From: Sympetrum striolatum
Taxonomy: Eukaryota; Arthropoda; Insecta; Odonata; Libellulidae
Assembly (NCBI GenBank): GCA_947579665.1
Contig: OX388345.1
Location: forward strand, 60,441,454-60,505,453
DNA length: 64,000 bases
Reading direction: 5' to 3'
Every line of letters begins with the position of its first letter. The first letter of the stretch is position 1. This document shows, piece after piece, positions 35,401-44,936 of this stretch. Below the pieces are notes generated by a model that saw nothing but the letters and a program-made list of their open reading frames with translations, ran no database searches and was not told where the DNA came from. Made by a program: the position numbers and the translations under genes.

Positions 35401-38400
35401 ATTTCCCGATTTCCTACTCGGTTACGGGCCTCCTTAAGGGGTGTTGGGTGGGATGTAAGTATTGACTGATTTTACCGGTTTTTTTCGTTATTTCCCACTG
35501 CAACATTTGCTACTAAAACACTGTTTTACCTTTAAATTTAACAATCTTGTGCATAAAACTATGGCAAGAAGCGGATGGGTTGAGTTGGGTGGGTGGGGTT
35601 CCTTTATTGTCATATACTTCCGTCATTACATACGATGTAAATGAAGGAACCCCGCCCACCCAACTCAACCCATCGATTTTCAGCCAAAGTTATCTTTAAG
35701 CGTCAAGTGGGAATTATTCACTTATTCTCTGCATATTTACTCTTTATAGTATCTTAAATACAGTATTTTTTTTACCTATATTTCATGATACCAGGTCATT
35801 CTTTGGACAATTTCCAGTTTTTTTTCCTTCCCACCCAGCACCCCTGTTCACTCTATGCGCCCGTATGACAGTTGCATTTCGCGAATTTTGGACTGTTTTC
35901 GAGAGGTGAAATTCTCGATCACCCTACATCTGGCGTCAAAATACCATAACTAACACTTCAAACATGGTCTATGGAGGCCATTCCTGTTCCTCGCTCACTA
36001 TAATCGAGATATGTCAGTAACTACATGACGTACTTACTCGCTATAATTCGTATAATAAGCCGCAATGTTTGAAGTGTCATCCCTGAAAATATTATCGAAA
36101 ACGGGCTAAATCTAGTGGAAAAAAAATAAAATGCAAACTGGACTCTTCTAGAAATTTACCGAGACTCGATTAATCTTTGCTTTTGTTTGCATTTATAAAT
36201 AATTTTATGGTAAAATTGCAGTTTTGCACCCTCAGGGAGAAAATCTATATCTCGGTTACTCTTAGAGTTACAGACACCATTCGTACACCATTTTACAGAC
36301 AAAGGAGTGTGGATTAATTATATGATAACCATTTACTCCTAAGTGACGGTTTTGGAGGAAATTCCATCCAAATATAACCAATTTTCGTGGTTTTTCGTCT
36401 GCCATTCCACCATTTTTGATGTTTCCTTGGGAATCCACTAGGGCGATTTTAACTTATTCAACTCTCACAGACACCCATTTCCTACTCAGTTACGGGCTTC
36501 CTTGAGCAAAAAGGGGTGTTGGGTGGGTGTAATATCAAGAATGATTTTCGATGAAATTCATCGAATAATTCGTATATATTGCGAAATAAAGCTTCTGAAA
36601 TGAGATTTTAAAACATCAGAAACAGAAATACAATAATCCAGATAAATTACGGATACGACAGGCGAGGGGTTGATGGTTGGGGGAGGAGGGTTGCTTTCAT
36701 TGTCTTTACACATAATAACTTCAGCAAAATCGTTTATATTTCCTGATAATATTTCATTGAACGGAAGGGTAGGGTTTGAGGAGGGTTGGGGGCAATAATA
36801 TTCATATTTTCTCATAAAAAATTACTGAAGAGGAGGGGTTGAGGGTTGCTTTAATTGTCTTTACGCAAAATAACTTTAGCGAAATCATTGTATAATATCA
36901 AATATAATCATGGAATGGAAGGGTTGGGGGAGGAGGGTTGCTTTCATTGTCTTAACCTTACTTAACTTTAGCAAAATCATTTATTGTTTTAACATGGTAG
37001 CAAATCAAAACTCAAGGAGCCTTTAGATATGGTCATGATCTATCGAAAACAGTAATGACTTTTACAAAAAACATCTTATGTTCAAAACTAGGACAATGCA
37101 AAGATTGTAATTGTATTGTAAGATTGTTCCTAATGGCGACTTACCACAAAGTCACGGCCCAAGCAGTGGATTCTATCAAGTGTGTATACATATTGTGTCT
37201 AGAGCGTTTATTTTGGTTTTATTGCTATGAATTAGATTTTCTTTGGAATTTAAAGTTAAATAATGATATTACAATATATATTATTGAAATTTTATTTCAA
37301 GGAGCCAGTGGAAGTTTCTGCAGAAGAATATGAAGAAAAATGCTATGAAACAGTCTTTTGTCAGCCATTAAGAGAAGTAAGTAATCAGTCTCTTGTATTA
37401 TTGAGATGGTTATTTTTTGCTCATATACAATGGAAGTTAGCTCTTGAAGCTGGTTTGCAAATTTAAAAGGCCCCTTCTACTGGTATTTATTTATTTTTAA
37501 TCCTTGTTTTGCCAAATCAATTCATATATGCCTGAATTTTCTGTTGAAAATTAAGAAAAAATGTTTGTTATCACACATTATTCAGTTTATGGTGTATACA
37601 TTTAACTTACATTGTACTTCAAAGTTTTACTTCTTCATTCACTCTGTAGCTTCTAAATTCTATTAAACTACGTTCTGTTTTTCTATGTACTAAATTTCTT
37701 TGTTTTCTTAAATTCTTTCAAATATGGCTAAAGCTTTTGGTATTTCAAATCAACTCCTCCCATTGTTGCATTGTATTTTAAACTGCATTCTAGTTTGGGT
37801 TTACGACCAAGAACAAAACAAGTTGTTGTTGTCAAATAGTTAGAGATGGTGATCTTTTATTGTATTGCATGAAAACTATCACCAGAAAGACCCAGGTCCG
37901 ATGCCGGGTAAACATATCTTTCATATAAAACACATAGGGGTAGTTTTTCATTATTCTTTTCATGCTCTTATTGAAATGATACGTAATTCTTGCTTAGCTA
38001 GAAGATGCAAATTAAAAATCGGTTTAATAAAAAAGTTCGATTAGACCATAATGTTCCTGGGTTCGATGCCAGAGCACATTATTTTTTTTGATGCACTTAT
38101 CGAAATGATAGGAAGTTTGTGCTTGGCTAGAAGATGTATGGTAAAAATCCGTTTTAGAAAAAAATTTAAATAAGACCGTACTTTTCCTGGGTTCGATGCC
38201 AGGGCACAATATCGTTTCTCTCATAAGGAATATAAGGGAAAAGTAGGTCGTCGTTTGAGGAAGTTGCAGCCAATATTTCTGCTTCAGTTTTCACGTATAG
38301 TTAGAGACGGTTATCTTCTATTGTGCTGCATAGTAAGTTCCACCAGGAACCCGGGTTTGATGCCGGACGGATAATGTGCAGCGAATTTTTAGAATATTTT

Positions 38401-41400
38401 CAATACTTTTTCTACTTTTTAGGACCCTCTCGATTTGAGATCGACTTGAAATTTAAGTTATCAACATGCTTGCAGAATGCATGCAACATTTTACTCGTAT
38501 ATATAGATAGATAGGTTTATAGATAGGAAACTAATTCACATGCTAAACCACAAGCATCATTGACTTGAAATTCTACATTGTATAGGCCCTAACGTGAAAC
38601 CCTTAGGAAAAATACGACTTTGAACCTCAGTGTTACGGGTTCGATGTCAGAAGGTCCCAAAGTCACGATTTTCTCCATAAAGATACATTGCAGGGATTTT
38701 CGAAAATTATTTTGAGGCACTTCCCTCCAAATTAGACAGTTTAAATTCTAGGGATTGCTAGAATCTGTGAGTATACGTCGAAAATCATAAATACATCTTA
38801 GATCATTATCCTTGGTTCGACGCTAGGTCGGGACAAATATTTCCCCTTTAAAATGCATTATATTGATTTTTAAGATTTTTTTGTAGCCACTTCCCGATAA
38901 AATGGAAACTAGAAACATGGCATGTAGATAGACATCATAAATATATTTTATGTACGCTTCTTACCGTTTCACTGATGGTCCTTGGTTAGATCCCAGTGAG
39001 GCTTTTACATCCCTCAATGCATTTCTTATGGAGAAAACAGAAACCAATTTTAGGAACTTCCCGGCATGATATCGACATCAAACTTTGCATTTAATAATAT
39101 TAAGCTCCAAAAAGTCATAAATTTTATTCATAGCTGCCAATAGGTCCTGTGTTCGACACCAGGTATCGCTAAAATCAGTAACGGATATGATTTTAAAAAT
39201 TTTTTTAAACCCCTTCCCAATAATATAGAAACTTTAAGCTTGGCATGTCAATAAAGATCATAGATATATATCAGTTACAATGTTTTAGGTTTCCCTGATC
39301 GTCCTTGGTTTGATCCCAGAGAGCAATTTACATAACCTATGCATTTCAGATGGGGATAATGGAGTCTTAATTTTGGACTTTTCCAGTATGATATCAACAT
39401 CAAACTTTGAATCAAATAATTTTCATATATACCAGGGCGTTATATGTGTTCATATTTTCCATAAGATCCTGGGTTCGACACCGAGTGTCTCTAACATTTG
39501 AAACGTAAGGCGTAATTTCTAATTACCTATGATACGGTTTGGAGAATATGTTATAATGGTGTTTAAACATTAAATGAGTTTTTTTTACAGTCATAGTAAT
39601 TATTAATCTTTGCTTGAGAAACATAAAGAAATGTTATTTATTTCCTAGATTAACATCAAAGACGAGATAGTGGAGTGGGTGATACCTAAAGAGAGGAATA
39701 GAGAGGCAATGGATATTGAGGTAAATATAATAATTAGTTGCCCTTTTTCAATCAAATATTATTTTCATAATTTGATATATTAAAAATACTATAAATCTAC
39801 TTTTGGGACAAGGCATTGTATCAGTGTTGCCTACTAACAGAAACACAATGAATATTGATCGTGGGTCGTGTTCATCAAAAGTGGCGAGCCTTGAATTTTT
39901 TCATAATTCGTGATTATTTTGTTTACTCTAACTGAAATTTAAGATGATAAGAAAACTCATTGGATATTGTTTGGGTCTTGACATTGCTGGTATACATGTT
40001 GTGAAAACTTATTCTGCCTTTTAATCACTTTTGGTTAATGCAATTTTTTTCAAATTAGATATTACAAGGGAAGGACTTAGAGCTAAAGCAAGAAGAGAGT
40101 GAGTCATTTATTGACAAAGTGGATGCAATTCAGGTAAATATAATTACTTGTATGATTTAGTGAAAATCATCTACTACTTATCTGCTCTTGAATGTACAAT
40201 TTTTTCAGACTGGATCACACTGTCATGGGTTGCAAATAGGGTTTGTGTGTGAAAACAATGTAACATCTGGGAAACTTTGTGACATATAACTGTATAAATA
40301 CCACTGTTGATATTGTTGAATAAAATCTTAAGACTATTTACCTGTACTAAATGCTATAAAATAATACATATATCTGTTAAATTTATTTTTTCAAGGAAAG
40401 GATCAAAATAGAAGTTTAGGAATTGAATAAAGAAGTATTGAAGGAATATCTTCTGAGCAATTGATAAAAATAATTATCGGTTCTCATCTTATACCGTTGT
40501 CTATGATTCCTTGGCTATGGATGTCTATTATGCCTTGAGAATTTCTCAATATTTTCATTACCATGCGTCAGCCTTTTTGTTTTGAATTCTTAATGCTGAG
40601 ACTTTTGATTTTTAAGAAAAAAATACTTTAACTTGTTTGAAATTGGTACTGATTGCTACTGTACTTAATTTCAGTCCACTGGGTCATCAGATATTAAGAA
40701 TTTCATACATCTGGAGGCTTCAGAAGAAAGTGTAGGAAATTCGTTTGAGGGAGTGAGCAGCTCGATTTTCAGTACTCGAGGTATCTCTGACAAAAACAGG
40801 GGTACCAATGAGGGGATACATGAGAAATATATAAGAGATGATGTTGTACCAGAAGAGGCATCAGAATCCTCTCTTTCTATGACACAGAGTGAATTTATTT
40901 GCAATATTTGTAAAAAGAGTTTTATAAGGAAAGATACTTTGGGCTACCATGTAAGAGTTCACTATGATGAAAGACTCTTTAGCTGTACTATATGTGATAA
41001 AAGATTTAAGCTTGATAGAGTGAGATTACGGCATGAGCTTATACACCTGAGAGATAAAATGAGTTCTGGAAAGAGTGTAAAGGAAAGCAAGATAATGCTG
41101 TTTTCTTGTGCAATATGTGCAAAGAATTTTAGTTCTAAAAGAAGATTATCTGCACATTCCAATGTGCATAGTGATAAATATATATGTAACTATTGTGGTA
41201 AACGTTTTAGTAATAATGGTAATTTAAGTACACACTTGAGATTTCATAGAAAAGAGAAGCCATTTAAATGTGATGTATGCTTAAATTATTTCAGTACTAA
41301 GAGTAATCTCAATAGCCATTTGCGTATTCATTCTTCAGAGAAACCATTTTCCTGTGAAATTTGTGATAAGAAATTCAAGAGAAACAGTGACAAGGTGCAA

Positions 41401-41445
41401 CATAAATTACAGCATTTGAGAAAAAATAACACCCTTAATTGCTAG
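32445..41445 (+). CDS. ZAD-C2H2 zinc-finger protein, gene 2 (7 or 8 coding exons)
   Basis: Paralogue of gene 1. Phase-0 exons are 32445-32579, 32967-33101, 33219-33275, 33355-33402, (37302-37376), 39649-39720, 40059-40133 and 40675-41445. The product is about 430 aa, or 455 aa if the bracketed exon is used. The ZAD (CRLC and CSPC pairs) is nearly identical to gene 1. The linker exon INIKDEIVEW corresponds to VSIKEEVDTVDW of gene 1. Six C2H2 fingers end the protein. A 76-nt 5' UTR intron is plausible (GTAAGTAAG at 32330, TTCCAG ending at 32405). An in-frame upstream ATG at 32388 lies before that acceptor, so its hydrophobic leader is probably not translated. The intron between 33402 and 39649 is enlarged by transposons, satellite and the exon copy. 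Poly(A) signals AATAAA occur at 41547 and 41776. Likely nuclear DNA-binding regulator. Confidence 0.85.
32612..32681. mobile_element. Tiny MITE (70 bp) in gene 2 intron 1, 8-bp target duplication
   Basis: Ends GGTAAAATTTCACTTTA and TAAAGTGAAATTTTACC form a perfect 17-bp inverted repeat, flanked by CTACTTTT at 32604-32611 and 32682-32689. The element lies 32 bp into intron 1 of gene 2. Confidence 0.8.
33498..33573. mobile_element. Tiny MITE (76 bp) in gene 2 intron, same family
   Basis: Begins GGTAAAATTATCGG and ends AATAGTTTTACC. The interior CCCAAACAGTCCTAAA is shared with the 70-bp element at 32612. Flanking bases are similar but not an exact duplication. Confidence 0.6.
33774..35322 (+). 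mobile_element. PIF/Harbinger-like transposon, 5'-truncated copy 2 in gene 2 intron
   Basis: It closely matches 12208-13723, starting abruptly at AGCATTAACCCTG and ending with the same terminal repeat (TTACACACTCCCAGCCC). The transposase fragment and left terminal repeat are absent. Relative to copy 1 it has about 36 extra bases near 34545, so copy 1 is internally deleted there. Open frames inside have no coding meaning. Confidence 0.75.
35331..35460 (+). repeat. Repeat block related to 36410-36540
   Basis: CCATTTTTGATGTTTCC starts both blocks, and GTTACGGGC and GGGGTGTTGGGTGGG recur in order near their ends. This copy abuts the right end of the Harbinger copy; the other abuts the MITE at 36411. 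Confidence 0.6.
35574..35674. repeat. Long G-rich hairpin (31-bp arms) in gene 2 intron
   Basis: Arm 35574-35604 begins GATGGGTTGAGTTGGGTGGG, and arm 35644-35674 is its complement with one mismatch; the loop is 39 nt. The plus-strand arm also has four G-runs (GGGTTGAGTTGGGTGGGTGG), a G-quadruplex pattern. The frame 35462-35644 runs through it and is not a gene. Confidence 0.8.
35905..36160. mobile_element. MITE copy (about 256 bp) in gene 2 intron
   Basis: The interior GCCATTCCTGTTCCTC, the later CGCAATGTTTGAAG and ATTATCGAAAACGGG match the 18.29-kb element. It ends in GAAATTTACC. The ends are less well preserved and no target duplication is seen. Confidence 0.55.
36209..36411. mobile_element. 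MITE copy (203 bp) in gene 2 intron
   Basis: Begins GGTAAAATTGCAG and ends CTGCCATTCCACC. The interior matches the 209-bp MITE at 16634 (CTATATCTC, ACACCATTCGTACACC, TTTTTCGTCTGC). No clean 8-bp duplication, so it is older or its borders are slightly off. Confidence 0.55.
36665..36985 (+). repeat. G-rich degenerate tandem repeat in gene 2 intron
   Basis: Three copies of a block with GGAGGGTTGCTTTCATTGTC, then an ATAACTTNAGCAAAATC-like segment (near 36686, 36841 and 36932), each preceded by a GGGTTGGGGG-type run. Spacing is about 90-155 bp. Confidence 0.55.
37015..37175 (+). repeat. Satellite fragment before the exon-6 copy
   Basis: CAAGGAGCC, then AGATATGG and GATCTATCGA, match in order the reverse complement of satellite sequence near 58170-58220. 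The 167-bp satellite thus also lies upstream of the exon-6 duplicate. Confidence 0.5.
37176..37860 (+). repeat. Segmental duplicate shared with gene 1 (exon 6 plus flanking intron)
   Basis: About 680 bp matches 22373-23054 with only scattered substitutions, starting near GTGTGTATA and running past exon 6 to GTTAGAGATGG-GATCTTTTA. The ZAD exons and finger exons of the two genes are far more diverged than this block. That implies a recent duplication or gene conversion rather than descent from the original gene duplication. Satellite sequence borders the copy here. Confidence 0.85.
37302..37376 (+). CDS. Copy of gene 1 exon 6 inside gene 2 intron (possible cassette exon)
   Basis: This 75-bp exon (encoding EPVEVSAEEYEEKC and 11 more residues) appears identical to gene 1 exon 22494-22568, with the same TTTCAAG acceptor and GTAAGT donor. 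It is phase 0, so inclusion keeps gene 2 in frame. Its order is wrong compared with gene 1: it precedes the INIKDE exon, whereas in gene 1 it follows the homologous VSIKEE exon. Whether gene 2 transcripts include it cannot be told from sequence. Confidence 0.6.
37860..39500 (+). repeat. Satellite array 1, about 167-bp units with B-box-like motif
   Basis: A motif like CCTGGGTTCGATGCCAG (T-arm/B-box-like) recurs at about 37897, 38065, 38190, 38356, 38641, 38815, 38984, 39151, 39307 and 39475. Most spacings are 156-174 bp, one is shortened to 125 and one is 285, where a unit has lost the motif. Units are strongly diverged. It lies in the large intron of gene 2, between the exon-6 copy and the INIKDE exon. 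Frames at 38024-38514 and 39310-39501 run through the repeat and are not genes. Confidence 0.75.
40390..40420 (+). pseudogene. Possible dead exon in gene 2
   Basis: TTTTTTCAAG followed by GAAAGGATCAAAATAGAAG resembles a spliced exon start in phase 0 (ERIKIEV), but TAG follows at once. It lies between the last two linker exons. Using it would truncate the protein before the fingers. Confidence 0.3.
40675..41445 (+). CDS. Last exon of gene 2: six C2H2 zinc fingers
   Basis: The acceptor TTTCAG precedes TCCACTGGG and the frame is open to a TAG. About 73 linker residues precede six fingers (40894-41415) beginning FICNIC, FSCTIC, FSCAIC, YICNYC, FKCDVC and FSCEIC. All show Cys2-His2 spacing. As in gene 1, a longer lysine-rich spacer lies between fingers 2 and 3. 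Fingers 4-5 are the most alike between paralogues (for example FKCDVCL), while putative base-contacting residues of several fingers differ. This suggests, but does not prove, altered DNA specificity. Confidence 0.92.
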   Translation, partial: STGSSDIKNFIHLEASEESVGNSFEGVSSSIFSTRGISDKNRGTNEGIHEKYIRDDVVPEEASESSLSMTQSEFICNICKKSFIRKDTLGYHVRVHYDERLFSCTICDKRFKLDRVRLRHELIHLRDKMSSGKSVKESKIMLFSCAICAKNFSSKRRLSAHSNVHSDKYICNYCGKRFSNNGNLSTHLRFHRKEKPFKCDVCLNYFSTKSNLNSHLRIHSSEKPFSCEICDKKFKRNSDKVQHKLQHLRKNNTLNC

Positions 41446-42599
41446 GTTTTTCCATTGTTCAATTGTAGCTATGAGATATTAAGTGCCTCTATATAACTTT
41501 GTTGAAATCATAATTTTTGGTTGGAATTCAAAAGTCTGATGAGGAAAATAAAAAATGTTAGCAAGGTTGTATAATGTAAAAGTTTAGGAAAATTTGCTTA
41601 AAATGTAATTATCTATTATTATCAATTATTGTTTAATTAAATTAGTATTGGTTGTATAGCAAATAACTTATGAAAGAAACTTTTTCTGCTAACAAAATTG
41701 CAGCGTAGGTAGATTTTAACTTTTTTCAAATAATTTTTTCTTGTAGTGATATATGTTTCTGTGCTAAACAGTTCCAATAAATTTGTTAGAGAAGAATTTT
41801 TATCTTGTATGGTTATATGTAAAAGTTTGGGTTGAATATTTCTTAATTCTTTATTTTATCTCTAAATTTCAGAAACAACAAAATTGATCAATATTTAAAC
41901 AATATACAGGATGTAATATATTTGGCAACAGATTTCAACGTGTTGGCAAAATCCTAAAAAACGTTATGCTAAGAGAAAATTTTACCTGTTCTAAGGGATG
42001 ATCATTATTTAATTTATAAAATCTCAAGAACATTTTAAGAGCTTCACTAAGGTTGACTATTTGTAGGTATTAATTATATTCATTATTATTGATTACGACA
42101 GGAAAGTTGAACACACTTGCAGTTTCTTTATAGTAATTATGCTGTATAATAAGAGATTGAATAATCTTAACTACCATTAAAGTAGAAAAATTTATTTTCT
42201 TTTATCCTTGAAGCCCCAAGAAGGTTTATTCATGGACAACATTTCATCCACTGTGAGTTCTGCTTTTCAAATCTCTGAATTGTGAATTTCAACCAAAGCT
42301 CCATTCGAAATATTGGTCAAAAACCACCGATTAATGATAATAGATGTTTCTGCCAGACAGTTCTGACAAAAACTACTTCATATAAATCTTATCAGCAAAA
42401 CAATACACAGTTATTAAACTAACTAACCCATACAATAATATTTTCAATGAATGACTGAATTAAATGAACACTTACTAAAACACACTATGCAATATTATAA
42501 TTGAACACGACAAAAATTAAGACTAAAATGCATTATAAATTACAATTAAATAGTTCTTTAAAATAAACACATCCTAACATCAAAGAAGTTCAATAATGA
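41446..42599. other. 3' flank of gene 2, no further gene
   Basis: Gene 2 3' UTR and AT-rich intergenic sequence. AATAAA at 41547 and 41776 are candidate poly(A) signals. Confidence 0.45.
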
Positions 42600-42679
42600 G
42601 TTTTACAGAAAATATCCTGGGTTCAATTCTAGGATGATGCAAAATCTTCCAGTAATGATACATTTAGGTAGTTTATACA
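42600..42679 (+). repeat. Isolated satellite unit fragment at the Helitron array border
   Basis: CAGAAAATATCCTGGGTTCA and the following GATGCAAA and TACATTTAGGTAGTTT match a satellite unit of array 2 (reverse complement of about 58100-58170). The Helitron array starts directly after it. Confidence 0.6.
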
Positions 42680-43200
42680 TTACTATATATAAAGCTGCAA
42701 ATCCTACTGATTGACACAAAATCCTGGGCATTTCTAATCGAGCTGGAAGGCTGAAATTTTCAAGAGAGATTTATAATTGACAGTCGAGTTGGGAAAAAAT
42801 CGAAAATCTACAGATTTTGTCCTAGGTTTGAGACCAAAAAAGGATTATATTTTTCAATGTATTTAAACGGGAAAAACGAAAAATGGCCATGCAGAGCAAA
42901 TTTCTTTCGTTCATAAAAATATGAAAATGTAATCGTAAAGCAGTGGGACTTGGTCTATATTACGTCTAAAGGATCAAAGTTTTCTTTTCTTGCGACCGAT
43001 TTTAACATTCCGGCAGGAAATTTGCAAAATTTTAGTTTGAACGCCAATTTATTACGTTTTTTTCTCCTCATTTTGAAAATTAAATCTATGGCAACAACCA
43101 TTGTTTGAATCGAAAACAAGTTTGTTTACGATCCTATTTTCATATGCAATGATAAAAGTTTGATGCATTTTTAATATTTCTTTAATGTTTCTTTCGATAT

Positions 43201-43383
43201 ATGTTATTACTGAATGTTGAAAAATGTAACTTTCATCAAAATGGTCAGCGAATATCTGCGCGGTCAATGAATTATTCGGGAATACATAAAGTAATAACAT
43301 ACGTTTATGTAGAAGATACGAGACCATTTATCAACGAAGATAATCGTAAAAGTCATGTAAGTAGCGAGATTATTCTAGAATGA
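43201..43383 (+). pseudogene. Exon-like reading frame repeated in each Helitron copy
   Basis: The frame reads CNFHQNGQRISARSMNYSGI and continues to EDNRKSH, followed by GTAAGT, like an exon with a donor. This copy has no stop up to the donor; the one at 44598 has one stop, and those at 47170, 49308, 51760 and 52812 are more broken. I do not recognise the protein. It may be a captured host exon or part of the Helitron's own lost gene. Confidence 0.35.
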
Positions 43384-44936
43384 AGTACATAGATATTAAT
43401 ATAAATCAATAAATAGGGATATTAATGTAAATTATAAGGTTTAACGATAATCTTTAGAAATAACATAACTGCAAGCAATACGAATCATTAGTTTAACGAA
43501 CACTATAGTTTATTAATATATTATATTTCATAGCTCACTTAACCAAATGCATTTATCATATACTGAACTCAGACTAAAAAAACTGTTTCACTTTCGTTCT
43601 ATATACATTGTGATAAATTGTCACCGAAAAGCTCATAACGGCAACTAAACCCATTGCTGCCCGCCTTTCTTGAAGGACCATGTTATCATTGAATATCAAG
43701 AAATTGTAACTTTCATCGATATGAACAACAAATATCTACTCTGGAAACACATGGTATCATTGAACGATGTTAGGATATCGTTGATCTACGTATATGGTGG
43801 TTTGCTTTTCGTGTGTGTTTCTGTGCTGTTTATTTTATGCCTATTATGTTTCTTCTTTTCTATTTTAATTACATATAATTATTCTGTCATCCTCTCCAAA
43901 GAGAATTTAAAATTAAGTTCTTTTTCTACTTTTTCTTTAATTAATACGTAGTACACAATTAGTACGTAGTATATTACGTAATTCAACTTTCATCAAAATG
44001 AAAAACAAAAATCTACACATAAAATACACTGATTTCCTTCAACGACCTTCTGATTACGTCGTTCTTCGTGTTAGCTGGATAATTTTTCGTTAGTATAAAC
44101 AATGTTTGCATGTATCATTGTATTAATATTATTTTCCCATCTTCTCCAAACGCGCTTTAGAATAAAGTTCTTTTTCTACGTTATTTAAAACTATTTACAT
44201 AATTACGTTGCCTATTGTCTATTTGTTTATTTAATTAGAAACGGAGCTCATTGTCGTGGTAGACGCCATTTAATTAGTATAGGATTATTTTGCAGTATTT
44301 CTTACACTGAACCGAATACTACACAGGTAATCGTCAATTTATTTTCCACATTTTTATCTTATGCAGATTTTTATTCCAACTTTACTATGTTTGGCGTATT
44401 TCCTTAATATTATTTTACGAACACGTATCCATTAAAGACTCCCGTATCACATAAACGTGAAAGGCTCTCGAAATATTTATTTTACTATCATATTATTTGG
44501 TGAATCTCGATCTCACTCATTTGAAAATTATGTATACAATATACAATGGTATAATTAAAAAAAATTCTTTCCATATATGTTATTACTGAAGGTTGAAAAA
44601 TGTAACTTTCATCAAAATGGACAGCGAATATCTGCACGGTCAATGAATTATTCGGGAATACATACTGTGATAACATAAGTTTATGTAGAGGATACGAGAC
44701 CATGTACCAACGAAGATAATCGGAAAATGCATGTAAGTAGTGAGATTATTCGAGGATGAAGTTGAAGAATCTACACTGAATATTTAGGGGGAATAGGTAA
44801 GTTCTTTTACTACGTTTTCTTAAATTAATACATAGTACACAATTAATACGTTGTACCTTACATCATTAACTTCATGAAATTCATTCTTTGTTTGGCGTAT
44901 TTCCGTAATTTAATTTTACGTATGCGTATTCATCAA

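Noticed and set aside
37860..39500. CRISPR-like or tRNA gene cluster from the recurring GGTTCGA motif
   Set aside because: Units are diverged and about 167 bp long, with no tRNA A box or fold around each motif. A satellite explains the spacing better.
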